Of a DNA stretch of 35,126 nucleotides, positions 22,707-31,935 are shown piece by piece (position 1 is the stretch's first letter; every line of letters starts with the position of its first letter). Location of the stretch: positions 1 to 35,126 of the forward strand of contig LDIX01000009.1 in NCBI GenBank assembly GCA_001468925.1, read 5' to 3'. The position numbers and the translations under genes are program-made. This stretch comes from a candidate division TM6 bacterium UASB340. GTDB taxonomy: Bacteria > Babelota > Babeliae > Babelales > UASB340. The notes beneath the pieces were generated by a model that worked only from the letters and a program-made list of their open reading frames with translations, did no database searches and was not told the origin of the DNA.

Positions 22707-24125
22707 CTAATTTACGTCTTCACCAATAACTTTTTTCTCGTCGACTACTTTTTTGAGTTTATTGCCTAGAAATGGAATTACAGCTAACCAACATCCCATG
22801 AGACCAAGTATTACAAATAAATTTGCCATCAAAAAAGATACCGGCGCAAGTTTGCGCATTGCAATATTAAGAAATGAACCTATGCCTTTTGAAAATCTTC
22901 CACCGAATGCATCTGTCCATGCTTTTGCTTTAAATTTGATTGCCTTGGTTGTAGGTATGTAAAGAATTTCTCTTGTTGGATGGTTTAATGCATAGTTTAA
23001 AGAACGCAATGCAACTAAATCAATAAACAACATACTTGCTGATGGATTTAAAATTGTCATAATAATCAAACCAATGCTTATTATTGGAAACACATATAAC
23101 GTTTTATTTATACCAAGTAATCTCAATAATGGTGTAGTGCCGAAAAGTGTAATAAATAGTCCAACCAAATTCATTATAAAATAGTAAGATGCAAAAAAAG
23201 CTGTAAGTGATCCGGCCGATTCATGAGATGCATCCGCGGCTACCTGAACAATATATTCAACAATTACAATTGTTATTTCATAAAAAAGTACAAGTCCAAA
23301 TATTCCAAGAACATAAGGATTTTTTATCATTACAATCAAACCTTCGAACGGTTTTTTTAACATATTTTTAAAACTAAATACTTCTTTCTCAGCTTCTTTT
23401 TCTTTAGCCTTTTCTAATTGATAAACGGCTTCGTACCCGTGCATATGGTATCCCGGAACATATTTCATCATGAAAAAAATTGATACGGCTGCGCATAAAA
23501 GTAGAATGCAACCTATTAGTAAAAATTTAGGTAAAACAATATGATCTTGATTTACGCTAATAGAATTTGTAGCTAAATAAAGAATGCCAGCTGTAGTCAT
23601 ACTACCTATTTTAGAGCCGGCAACAAAAAGACCATAATAGTTTTTTCCCTCTGACGGATCATTTATTGAGTCGGCAAATGACCAGAATGACATTGACATA
23701 AACGCTGCAAAGCTTTCCATAAAGAAATACATTCCCCAGCCAACAAATCTATGTACACCAATTGATGTATTTTCTAAGCCATATACCGGGTGTATTAAAA
23801 ATGCATATAGTGCCAAGCATCCTATTGCGTGAAAAAGTAAAAACACATAAAGTAGTTGATGCCTTCTTAACCAATCGACAAGCTTGGAATAAAATAATAA
23901 GAGCGGTATTAAAAAAATCAAAGAATAAATTTTTGCATCGGGAACATAGAGCGCACCAACCGTTTTTGCAAATATTGCATTTTTTAATGGGCGCCAGATT
24001 GCCTGTGTTGCTGACATAAAGAGAAATGTTAGTGACAAAAAGAAAACTTTTAAACGATATTCCTTTTTTACATTCCAGAGAGAGAGGATTTTTTCGACCA
24101 ATTTGTTCAGCATTCCCGTTCCCAT
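22707..24125 (-). CDS. ATP/ADP translocase-type nucleotide transporter (NTT), copy 2
   Basis: A 472-residue paralogue of the neighbouring NTT gene, with RPLKNAIFAKTVGALYVPDAK (45-65 region), YSKLVDWLRRHQLLYV, PGYHMHGYEAVYQLEKAKEK and the block REILYIPTTKAIKFKAKAW. About twelve hydrophobic segments are visible. The helix with YEITIVIVEYIVQVA keeps a Glu at the position where copy 1 has Asp. It is shorter than plant or chlamydial NTTs by a few dozen residues. Two starts are possible: the ATG at 24125, or one 12 bases later with GGGA at ideal spacing. One copy is often an energy-parasitism ATP/ADP exchanger and another a nucleotide importer; which is which cannot be told from sequence alone. Confidence 0.88.
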   Translation of the reverse strand: MGTGMLNKLVEKILSLWNVKKEYRLKVFFLSLTFLFMSATQAIWRPLKNAIFAKTVGALYVPDAKIYSLIFLIPLLLFYSKLVDWLRRHQLLYVFLLFHAIGCLALYAFLIHPVYGLENTSIGVHRFVGWGMYFFMESFAAFMSMSFWSFADSINDPSEGKNYYGLFVAGSKIGSMTTAGILYLATNSISVNQDHIVLPKFLLIGCILLLCAAVSIFFMMKYVPGYHMHGYEAVYQLEKAKEKEAEKEVFSFKNMLKKPFEGLIVMIKNPYVLGIFGLVLFYEITIVIVEYIVQVAADASHESAGSLTAFFASYYFIMNLVGLFITLFGTTPLLRLLGINKTLYVFPIISIGLIIMTILNPSASMLFIDLVALRSLNYALNHPTREILYIPTTKAIKFKAKAWTDAFGGRFSKGIGSFLNIAMRKLAPVSFLMANLFVILGLMGCWLAVIPFLGNKLKKVVDEKKVIGEDVN

Positions 24126-24356
24126 AAGTTAAACCAAAAGTAATTGTATCAATTTTTACTGCAAATATTTTTACAAATACTTTTAGTGATTATTTAAGAT
24201 ATACGAAACAACTTTTGTCTTAATTATAAATGTGTTCTTATTATATTATTGAGTGATCAAAAGTCAATTTATAATTTTTATTTATTTTATTTTTCGGATT
24301 CACACAAAGGTGCTTATTTTTTCTAATAGTAATAATATGGTGTGGGGGTATTTTTC

Positions 24357-24385
24357 TTGCTTAAACTGTTTTTTTATCGTAATAT
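24357..24385 (+). promoter_or_regulatory. Candidate lon promoter in a 343-base gap
   Basis: TTGCTT (24357-24362), a 17-base spacer and TAATAT (24380-24385) give a good housekeeping promoter, with a leader of about 75 bases to the lon ATG. The rest of the 24126-24468 gap is AT-rich; I see no CIRCE inverted repeat, other hairpin or gene in it. Confidence 0.45.
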
Positions 24386-24468
24386 TAAAGCATTGGGATT
24401 TTGGGGTATTTATCGTACTAAATTAATTGTTTTGGATATTTTTAATAAATATATTTATTGAAGGTTTT

Positions 24469-26904
24469 ATGGAGTCAGTAAAAGACCAAAAAGTAAAATT
24501 TTTACCTGTTTTGCCGTTGAAAAATATGGTTGCTCTTCCGAAGAGCATTATTCCTGTTGTTGTTGGCCGCGATATATCAATTAATGCTGTAAAGTTTGCT
24601 GCAGAAAATAATAAAGAAATATTTGTTTCGGCTCAAAAGCTTGAAAATGTTGATAATCCCGGTGTTGCAGATTTATTTAAAATAGGGACTAAGGCAAATA
24701 TTTTGCAAATAGCCCGTATGCCAAACGGCACATTTAAGATATTGATTGAAGGTATTTGTAGATCTGAAATTCAATCTGAGCAGCAATCTGACGGATTTTT
24801 AGGTGTTATTGCAAAAGATATGACGGCTGAAAATGATTTAAATTCGGAATCTTTAAGTGCCTTGTGGCGTAATTTATTTGAAAAGTTTAAAACTTATGTT
24901 TCGCTTAATAGTAAGATTTCTGAAGAGATTTTGGTAATGTTTAAAGGGCCTCAGGATCTTGATTATTTAACCGATACCATTGCCGTTCAGTTGCCTCTTT
25001 CATTTCATCAAAGACAAGAAATTTTAGAGCTTGTTGATTTGGAAAAAAGATCAATTCATTTAAGTGTTTTATTGGAAAAAGAAATTGCTGTTCTTGAAAC
25101 TGAACAAAAAATAAAAAAAAGAGTGCAGCGTCAGATTGATAAAAATCAAAAAGATTATTATTTAAACGAACAAATGCGCGCCATACAGCGAGAGCTTGGT
25201 CGTCAAGATTATCAGCAAGAGATTGATAGTCTGCGACAGCAAATTAAAAAAACGAAATTATCTAAAGAAGCTCTGGATAAAGTTGAATCTGAAATTAAAC
25301 GTTTAGAATCTATGCAGCCTACATCGCCTGAAGCTGTTGTAAGTAGAAATTATATTGATTGGATTTTAGGTTTGCCATGGAATGTGTCTACAAAAGATAA
25401 TGTAAGTTTGAATGAGGCTGAAAATATTTTAAACAAGTCTCACGCAGCTATGAAAAAGGCAAAAGAAAGAATAATAGAATTTTTGGCAGCCAAAAAATTT
25501 GCCGGAAATGATCTTAAAAAAGCTCCTATTGTTTGCCTAGCAGGTCCTCCGGGAGTTGGGAAAACATCATTAGCTCTTTCAATAGCCGATTCTTTAGGCC
25601 GAAAATTAGTTCGTATATCTTTGGGTGGTATGCGAGATGAAGCTGAAATTCGTGGCCATAGACGAACATACATCGGAGCAATGCCCGGTAAAATTATTCA
25701 AGCTATGAAAAAAGCTGGAGTTACAAACCCGGTTATAGTTCTTGATGAGATAGATAAGATGGCGATGGATTTTAGGGGTGATCCGGCATCAGCGCTTTTG
25801 GAAGTTTTAGATCCTGAACAAAATAGCGTTTTTTCGGATTATTTTTTAGAAATTGATTACGATTTATCCAATGTTATGTTTATAACAACGGCAAATGTTG
25901 TTGATAATATTCCGTATCCGCTTTTGGATAGAATGGAAATTATCGGTCTTAACGGTTATACGACAGCCGAAAAATTAAAAATAGCGCAAGATTTTTTGCT
26001 CCCTAAATTATTTAAAGAACATGCTTTAAAAGTTGAGCAAGTAAAAATAGATGAAAGTATTGTACTAAAAGTGATAGAAGAATATACAAAAGAGGCAGGT
26101 GTAAGACAACTTGAAAGAGTACTTGCAAAGTTAATAAGAAAAAGTATTCAGCTATTGCTTAAAGATAAAAATTTAAAGACGGTAACAGTTGATCAAGAAA
26201 GTGTTATCTCTTGGCTTGGAAGACCTAAATTTAAATTACCGGATAGAACAAAACTTAAAGATGTTGGTCGAGTTACAGGTCTTGCTTGGACAGAGGTTGG
26301 CGGAGATGTTTTGGATGTTGAAGTTGTTACTTTAAAGGGTAAGGGAGCTTTAACTTTGACCGGACAACTGGGTGAAGTTATGCAAGAGTCTGCTCAAGCT
26401 GCGATGACTTATATAAGATCAAGAGCTAAGGATTTGGGATTAAAACCGGATTTTTACTCTGAGTTGGATATTCACATACATGTTCCGGAAGGTGCAATTC
26501 CAAAAGACGGTCCATCTGCCGGCATTACTATTGGAACAGCAATTGCATCTGCATTGACCGGAATTCATGTAGACAAAAATGTTGCTATGACCGGTGAAAT
26601 AACTTTGCAGGGTAGAGTTTTGCCTGTAGGTGGCTTGAAGGAAAAACTTTTAGCTGCTGCAAGACTTGGGATTACAAAAGTTATTGTTTCTAATGAAAAT
26701 GAAGATGATATTAAAGAGTTTGAAAAAGAATTGGATAATAAACTTAACGTTGTTTATGTTGATAATATGGATGATGTTTTAAAGAATTCTTTTTCTGTTG
26801 ATCCATTTGAAAAAGCTAAAATGGATGGCAAAAATTTGACTAAAAACAAAAGTAAAAAGAATTTGAAAAAAAGTAAAAAAAGAAAAGTAAAATCAAAAAG
26901 ATAA
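24469..26904 (+). CDS. lon: ATP-dependent protease Lon
   Basis: 811 residues from the ATG at 24469, which has GAAGG just upstream; a TTG 42 bases earlier is less likely because the family N-terminus begins at [14 protein letters not shown]. Domains: the N-terminal substrate-binding domain to about 300, then AAA+ with Walker [10 protein letters not shown] at 359-367 and Walker [11 protein letters not shown] at 422-431. The protease domain has catalytic Ser683 in DGPSAG and Lys726 in GGLKEK, with the exact Ser-Lys spacing of E. coli Lon. The C-terminus ends in an unusual stretch of about 25 residues made almost only of Lys, Ser and Asn. Lon degrades misfolded and regulatory proteins in the cytoplasm. 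The gene is transcribed alone, ending at a strong bidirectional terminator. Confidence 0.97.
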   Translation: MESVKDQKVKFLPVLPLKNMVALPKSIIPVVVGRDISINAVKFAAENNKEIFVSAQKLENVDNPGVADLFKIGTKANILQIARMPNGTFKILIEGICRSEIQSEQQSDGFLGVIAKDMTAENDLNSESLSALWRNLFEKFKTYVSLNSKISEEILVMFKGPQDLDYLTDTIAVQLPLSFHQRQEILELVDLEKRSIHLSVLLEKEIAVLETEQKIKKRVQRQIDKNQKDYYLNEQMRAIQRELGRQDYQQEIDSLRQQIKKTKLSKEALDKVESEIKRLESMQPTSPEAVVSRNYIDWILGLPWNVSTKDNVSLNEAENILNKSHAAMKKAKERIIEFLAAKKFAGNDLKKAPIVCLAGPPGVGKTSLALSIADSLGRKLVRISLGGMRDEAEIRGHRRTYIGAMPGKIIQAMKKAGVTNPVIVLDEIDKMAMDFRGDPASALLEVLDPEQNSVFSDYFLEIDYDLSNVMFITTANVVDNIPYPLLDRMEIIGLNGYTTAEKLKIAQDFLLPKLFKEHALKVEQVKIDESIVLKVIEEYTKEAGVRQLERVLAKLIRKSIQLLLKDKNLKTVTVDQESVISWLGRPKFKLPDRTKLKDVGRVTGLAWTEVGGDVLDVEVVTLKGKGALTLTGQLGEVMQESAQAAMTYIRSRAKDLGLKPDFYSELDIHIHVPEGAIPKDGPSAGITIGTAIASALTGIHVDKNVAMTGEITLQGRVLPVGGLKEKLLAAARLGITKVIVSNENEDDIKEFEKELDNKLNVVYVDNMDDVLKNSFSVDPFEKAKMDGKNLTKNKSKKNLKKSKKRKVKSKR

Positions 26905-26919
26905 AAAATAGATTATATA

Positions 26920-26964
26920 CTTAAAAATAAAGCCTCAGATTAAATCTGAGGCTTTATTTTTAAG
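26920..26964. terminator. Bidirectional intrinsic terminator between lon and the pentapeptide gene
   Basis: A perfect 21-bp inverted repeat (26920-26940 with 26944-26964) with a 3-base TAA loop. The core AAAGCCTCAGAT is flanked by A-runs on one side and T-runs on the other, so it works as an intrinsic terminator in both directions for the two convergent genes. Confidence 0.9.
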
Positions 26965-26969
26965 TAAAA

Positions 26970-28334
26970 TTAATTTGGAACGTTTATAGCACCATTATTT
27001 TTTAAGTATTTCTTCTGTTCTTTCATCAAATTTCTTGCATCTTTAAAATTGGCGTTTTTAACTATAGATTCAGTTAAATCTGTCCCGTTACAATTTGTTT
27101 CTGTAAGATTTGCATTAGTAAGATTTGCAAGAGAAAAATTAAGAAAAGACAAGTCTAGCTTAGATAAATCACAATTTATAAGTTTTGTGTTTTTAAAAAT
27201 TGTGCGATCATTATAATGTATTTTGTTTAACTCCTTTGCATCAGTAAGATTTGCATCAGTAAGATCTGTATTAGTAAGATTTGCATTAGTAAGTTTTGCA
27301 TTAGTAAGATTTGCATTAATAAGATTTGCACCGGCAAGATTTGCACTAGTAAGATTTGAATTCGTAATATTTGCATTAAAAAGTTTTGCACCGGCAAGAT
27401 TTGTGCCGGTAAGATTTACCCCGGTAAGATTTGTATTATTAAGCTTTGCATTAGTAAGATTTGCATTAATAAGATTTGCACCGGCAAGATTTGCGTTTGC
27501 AAAATTCCAATTAGATAAATCTTTGCCTTTAAAATATGTAGTTCTTCCAAATATTGTGCCATTGATATTGGTGTTTTTTGTTATAGTTGCATTAGTAAGA
27601 TTTGCATCAGTAAGGTCTGAAGCAGTAAGATTTGCATTAGTAAGATTTACATTAGTAAGATTTGCACCGAAAAAATCAAGTTTGGACAAATCATTTGTAG
27701 ATAAATCACAATTTATAAGTTTTGTGTTTTTAAAAATTGTGCCACTATTTTTTATTGTGTTTAATTCTTTTGCGTCAGTAAGATTTGCGTTAGTAAGATT
27801 TGCATTAATAAAATTTGTATTAGAGAGATTTGCATTAGTAAGATTTGCATTAATAAGATTTGCACCGGTAAAATCAGCACCAGTAAAATTTAGTGATGAT
27901 AAATCTTTTTTTGAAAAATCTTTGTTTTTTAAATTTAAGTTTTTACCTTCAATTTCATATTTAATTTTTATTGACGTTAGATTTTTAATTGTAATATTTG
28001 GAATGATGTTGGCTTTTATGTATTGCTTGAATTTTTGTACATCTTCTTTACTGAAATGATGTGCTTTCTTATCTCCATCTAAAGATTGCCTTTGTATAGA
28101 AATACTGTTTAAATCATCGATTTTATTTTTTATATCAGACACTGTATTTCTATAGTCTTGACTTTTTTTATCACCGGAAATACCTTTTATTGTTTTGTTT
28201 TCTTTAGAATTATTAAATTCAAAATTTAATTGGGCTAAATTTTGAGTTTGGTTTAATAAAACTGCATCTCTTGCTGCAAATAGATTAAAAATTGGAAATG
28301 TTAAAAACAGTAAACTAAAAATAAATTTTTTCAT
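26970..28334 (-). CDS. Exported pentapeptide-repeat protein, copy 1
   Basis: 454 residues with a signal peptide (MKKFIFSLLFLTFPIFNLFA). An N-terminal region (about 20-150) contains KFKQYIKANIIPNITIKN, then the pentapeptide-repeat domain to about 430, mostly A(N/D)LTN units that would build a right-handed quadrilateral beta helix. The array is interrupted by linker units such as TKLINCDLSKLDLS and TTYFKGKDLSNWNF. It ends LKKNNGAINVPN-like (LKNNGAINVPN), the same tail as copy 2, and the N-terminal region is also related. AGGAG precedes the ATG. Pentapeptide proteins bind proteins or mimic DNA; the exported, low-complexity type here is a candidate surface or effector protein. Function unknown. 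Confidence 0.87.
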   Translation of the reverse strand: MKKFIFSLLFLTFPIFNLFAARDAVLLNQTQNLAQLNFEFNNSKENKTIKGISGDKKSQDYRNTVSDIKNKIDDLNSISIQRQSLDGDKKAHHFSKEDVQKFKQYIKANIIPNITIKNLTSIKIKYEIEGKNLNLKNKDFSKKDLSSLNFTGADFTGANLINANLTNANLSNTNFINANLTNANLTDAKELNTIKNSGTIFKNTKLINCDLSTNDLSKLDFFGANLTNVNLTNANLTASDLTDANLTNATITKNTNINGTIFGRTTYFKGKDLSNWNFANANLAGANLINANLTNAKLNNTNLTGVNLTGTNLAGAKLFNANITNSNLTSANLAGANLINANLTNAKLTNANLTNTDLTDANLTDAKELNKIHYNDRTIFKNTKLINCDLSKLDLSFLNFSLANLTNANLTETNCNGTDLTESIVKNANFKDARNLMKEQKKYLKNNGAINVPN

Positions 28335-28465
28335 ATTTTTTTCTCCTATGAAAAATAAAAAAAATAAACAAAACTTTACTTGATTTAATTATTAACCAAT
28401 AATTTTTTTTAAAACACAACAAAATTATTATTATTTCAAGTTCTTTTGAATTTTAATCAAATATT

Positions 28466-30472
28466 TTAATTTGGAACGTTTATAGCACCATTATTTTTTA
28501 AATAGTGCTTGTGATTATTTGATAAACCAATTGAATCTTTGAAATTGGCATCTTTTACAATTGAATTATTAAAAATTGTTTTATCGTCAAATAGAACATT
28601 TACGAACTTGGAATTTGTAAGATTTGCGTTTGTAAAATCAGTGACCGTTAAATCTGAGCCCGTTAGATCTGTGCCAGACAGGTTCCAATTGGATAAATCT
28701 TTGCCTTTAAAGTAATTTATATTTCCAAATTTTGTATAACTAATTTTAGTATCTTTTGTAATAATTACATCTGTAAGATTTGCTCTTGTAAGAATTGCAT
28801 ATCTAAGATCAGCTCCATTGAGATTCGCTCCCGTTAAATCTGCTTCCGTTAGATCTGTGTACGATATGGTCCAACCGGATAAATCCTTGCCTTTAAAGTA
28901 ATTAGTCTTGCCAAATTTTGTATTATTAATTTTAGTATCTTTTGTGATAATTGCATTTGTAAGATTTGCTCTTGTAAGAATTGCTCCTCTAAGATCAGCT
29001 CCATTGAGATTCGCTCCCATTAAATTTGCTCCAGTTAGATCAGTGCCAGCTAGGTTCCAACCGGATAAATCTTTGCCTTTAAAGTAATTTGTATTGCCAA
29101 ATTTTGTACCGCTAATTTTAGTATTTTTTGTAATAATTGCATCTGTAAGATTTGCTCTTGTAAGGTCCGCTTTCATAAGATTTGCACTTGTAAGATTTGA
29201 GGTTGCAAGATTTGTGCCAGTTAAATCTGCCTTGTAAAGGTCTGTGTTAGATAGGTTCCAACTGGATAAATTTTTGCCTTTAAAGTAATTTGTATTTCCA
29301 AATTTTGTATTATTAATTTTAGTATCTTTTGTAATAATTGCATCTGTAAGATTTGCACCAGTAAAATTTGCGCCGTTAAGATTTGCGTTTGTAAAATCCG
29401 CGCGAGCAAGATTTTTCCTTTGACTATGGGTGGAAAAAAATGCGTTTGCAAGATCAGCTCCATTGAGCTGGGTGCCTGCTAAATTCCAATCAGATAAATT
29501 TTTGCCTTTAAAATAATCCGTTGGGCCAAATTTTGTGCGCACAATTTTGGTATCTATTGTCATAATGGCATTTGTAAGATTTGCACCTGTAAGGTCCGCG
29601 TTATAAAGATTTGCACTTGTAAGATCTGAGGCTGTAAGATTTGCCCCTGTAAGATTTGCGCCACTTAGATCTGTGTACGACAGATTCCAACCGGATAGAT
29701 CTTTGCCTTTAAAATAATGCGTTGCGCCAAATATTGCACCTTTAATTTGGGTTTCTTTTGTTATTATTGCATTTGTTATTATTGTATTTGTTAGATTGGC
29801 TCCCAAAAGAATTGTTCCCGTAAGGTTTGCTCCAGATAGATTGGTTTTAATTAAACTTATATCATAACTTCCAGATTTGTTATAAGTTATGCCAAAATTT
29901 GCATCGGAAAGATTTGCTTTGGAGAGATTTGCATCGGAAAGATTCGTACCAGAAAGATTTACACCGGAAAGATTTGCACCGGAAAGATTTACACCGGAAA
30001 GATTTGCACCAGAGAGATCTGTGGATTTGAAATCAATATTAGAAAAGTTGCCTTTGTCAAAATTTTTATTTTTTAAATTCAAATAATTTCCATCAATTAT
30101 ACAAATGATTTTTGTGTTATCTTTTTTACTCCAGTTTATTGTCATATTTGGAACAACATCTATTTTCATAAACGACTGAAATTTTTTTTCCGGAGTTCCA
30201 TCAAATCTTTTAAAACCACTTTCTCCTTTAATTTTAATTTCGATATATTTTATATTGGTTTTACCTTTATTTATGATTTGTTTTTTTATTTCGTTTATAT
30301 ATGTATCACCAGATGATTGGTCTATATTATTTAAGTGAGCATCTTCTCCTTCTAATGATATTTTTACATCAATTTGTTTACCCAAGTTATTTGTTAATCT
30401 AGCCTCTTTTGTTGCAAATAAAGCATAATTAAATAAATTTAAAAATAAGATAACTCCTGAAATTTTTCTCAT
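28466..30472 (-). CDS. Exported pentapeptide-repeat protein, copy 2, with higher-order repeats
   Basis: 668 residues with a signal peptide (MRKISGVILFLNLFNYALFA). The N-terminal region parallels copy 1 (FQSFMKIDVVPNMTINWS against FKQYIKANIIPNITIKN). The pentapeptide array runs from about residue 133 to 630 and is built of larger modules: ANLT-type pentads, a linker (A)IITKDTKI, then FGNTNYFKGKDLSGWNL. Six YFKGK linkers occur. It ends in LKNNGAINVPN as in copy 1. An AGGGG site precedes the ATG. It is upstream of copy 1 on the same strand with a 131-base gap, so the two may be cotranscribed or arose by local duplication. The function is not known. Confidence 0.87.
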   Translation of the reverse strand: MRKISGVILFLNLFNYALFATKEARLTNNLGKQIDVKISLEGEDAHLNNIDQSSGDTYINEIKKQIINKGKTNIKYIEIKIKGESGFKRFDGTPEKKFQSFMKIDVVPNMTINWSKKDNTKIICIIDGNYLNLKNKNFDKGNFSNIDFKSTDLSGANLSGVNLSGANLSGVNLSGTNLSDANLSKANLSDANFGITYNKSGSYDISLIKTNLSGANLTGTILLGANLTNTIITNAIITKETQIKGAIFGATHYFKGKDLSGWNLSYTDLSGANLTGANLTASDLTSANLYNADLTGANLTNAIMTIDTKIVRTKFGPTDYFKGKNLSDWNLAGTQLNGADLANAFFSTHSQRKNLARADFTNANLNGANFTGANLTDAIITKDTKINNTKFGNTNYFKGKNLSSWNLSNTDLYKADLTGTNLATSNLTSANLMKADLTRANLTDAIITKNTKISGTKFGNTNYFKGKDLSGWNLAGTDLTGANLMGANLNGADLRGAILTRANLTNAIITKDTKINNTKFGKTNYFKGKDLSGWTISYTDLTEADLTGANLNGADLRYAILTRANLTDVIITKDTKISYTKFGNINYFKGKDLSNWNLSGTDLTGSDLTVTDFTNANLTNSKFVNVLFDDKTIFNNSIVKDANFKDSIGLSNNHKHYLKNNGAINVPN
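28691..29702 (-). repeat. Higher-order modules inside the larger pentapeptide gene
   Basis: The segment encoding GKDLSGWNL-type linkers recurs at about 28691, 28877, 29063, 29273, 29492 and 29693. The spacings are 186, 186, 210, 219 and 201 bases (62, 62, 70, 73 and 67 codons). The equal 186-base spacing of the first three suggests recent tandem duplication. Confidence 0.75.
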
Positions 30473-30563
30473 AAATTCCCCTTAAAAAATAAATAAATAA
30501 AAAATTTTAAAACAACAAAAAACAGTATTAGTTTAGAATTATTTATTTTTTGAACGCAACAAA

Positions 30564-30588
30564 ATTATTATTATTATTATTATTATTA
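30564..30588. repeat. ATT trinucleotide tract at the end of the DUF1015 gene
   Basis: Eight ATT units plus A run from 30564 to 30588, and the stop codon of the DUF1015 gene (TAA on the minus strand, 30588-30586) is part of the tract. A related but shorter tract with the same flank (CAACAAAATTATTATTATT then TTC and AGTTCTTTT) lies at 28418-28446. Confidence 0.8.
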
Positions 30589-31911
30589 CTCTTCGAGTTC
30601 TTTTACAAATATACCGGCTTTAATCTTGGGTTCAATCCAAGTAGATTTGGGTGGCAAATTTTCATTTGAATTAACAACTTTTAAAAGATCTGAAAAACTT
30701 AATGCAGGTAACAGAAACATTACAACAAAATCGCCTTTAATATATTTTAAAAGTAGATTTTCAATACTTAAATTACCGCTTACAAATTCTATATTTTGTC
30801 CAATTTTATTGCTATCGTTTTTGAATATCGGTTCGATAACGTTTTTTTGAAAAATATATGGAGTTATGTTTTCTATTGGATAATTTTGCGGTTTTTTAAA
30901 TAGATTTTTAAATTTATTCCATGTATTATCAGGGTTTTGTTTTTTTAATTTTAATGTATACCATTGCGAATTGTAAAACATGCGTATGTTTTTGTGCGGT
31001 ACGGTTTTTTTAATTGTTTTTTCAATTGTAAATGATTGGCCCAATAGTTTTTTAAATTCTGATTTTGTAAGATTATTAATCTCTTTTAATAATCTATGAT
31101 ACGGATATATTGTTATTTGTGATTCCGGAAAGACCGCAGCCGTCATATAGTTTATTTCACATAATTCCTGATTATCACCTGTATTTGCATTACAAGATTT
31201 ATCGCCGTTTATACTTTTTTTTGCATTTTTTAATCTTTGCGCTGCAGCAGACCTATGGTGGCCATCGGCAATATATAAATTTGGAATGGTTGAAAATATT
31301 TTACTTATTTCGTTAATACATTTTTCATCTTTTATTTTCCATATAAAATGTTTTGTTTTGTGCTTTGTATCTATTACAAAATCCGGATAAGAGGCAATTT
31401 TTTTTGCTATTATATTATTGATTATTGGATTGTCTTTATAGCACAATAAAATTGGTTCTATAAAAGCATTTTGTATTGTTATTATATCTTGTGCAAATTC
31501 AGCTTTAGATTCAATTATATTTTCATGCTTTTTTATTTCACCTTTTTCATAGTTTTCTATAGATATTTTGCCAATTATTCCCGTATTTACAATATCTTTT
31601 CGCTGCTGCGAGTAGATATAAAAACATGGTTTTTTTTCGCGCTCAAAAAAACCGCTGCTAATAAATTCTTTTATAGCGGCAGCATCACTTAGTTCTCTTA
31701 TTTCTTCATATGATTTTATTTGTTTTATATTGTTAAAAATAATTTGAGTTCCGGATATATTTGTGTTGTTTTGATATTTGATATCTGCCAAAATTGCTGA
31801 GGCATCGCTTCTAGGCATGTATGCTTTAAATGGTTGAAAATCTATTGTTGCATAAATTAAGTTTGAAAAAGTTCCAAAAATATAAATTATAAAAAAATTA
31901 TTCTTTTTCAC
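30586..31911 (-). CDS. DUF1015-family protein with an N-terminal signal peptide
   Basis: 441 residues. The start is a GTG at 31911-31909, with AAGGGG five bases upstream; a TTG one codon earlier is possible and no ATG precedes the conserved region. DUF1015 proteins, related to the ParB/Srx-like kinase SerK by the DGHHR motif, are normally cytoplasmic. Here YIADGHHRSAA at about 213-224 and KKHENI at about 127-132 are intact, as is the family start IDFQPFKAY (about 23-31). The preceding 20 residues (KKNNFFIIYIFGTFSNLIYA) form a convincing signal peptide ahead of that start. Function is unknown; an exported ATP- or ADP-using enzyme would be unusual. It lies upstream of the pentapeptide genes on the same strand. 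Confidence 0.8.
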   Translation of the reverse strand: MKKNNFFIIYIFGTFSNLIYATIDFQPFKAYMPRSDASAILADIKYQNNTNISGTQIIFNNIKQIKSYEEIRELSDAAAIKEFISSGFFEREKKPCFYIYSQQRKDIVNTGIIGKISIENYEKGEIKKHENIIESKAEFAQDIITIQNAFIEPILLCYKDNPIINNIIAKKIASYPDFVIDTKHKTKHFIWKIKDEKCINEISKIFSTIPNLYIADGHHRSAAAQRLKNAKKSINGDKSCNANTGDNQELCEINYMTAAVFPESQITIYPYHRLLKEINNLTKSEFKKLLGQSFTIEKTIKKTVPHKNIRMFYNSQWYTLKLKKQNPDNTWNKFKNLFKKPQNYPIENITPYIFQKNVIEPIFKNDSNKIGQNIEFVSGNLSIENLLLKYIKGDFVVMFLLPALSFSDLLKVVNSNENLPPKSTWIEPKIKAGIFVKELEE

Positions 31912-31935
31912 CAAAACCCCTTTCTCTTCGTATTG

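Noticed and set aside
24126-24468. A CIRCE or other heat-shock operator before lon
   Set aside because: No TTAGCACTC/GAGTGCTAA-type inverted repeat is visible; only a housekeeping-like promoter is seen.
27223-28059. A long forward-strand frame of 278 codons rich in VRFA repeats
   Set aside because: It is the antisense shadow of the pentapeptide array of the reverse-strand gene; it has no start signal and its repeats mirror the ANLTN codons.
28691-29702. Regularly spaced repeats resembling a CRISPR array
   Set aside because: The repeats are coding, in frame, degenerate and about 190-220 bases apart; no cas genes are nearby.
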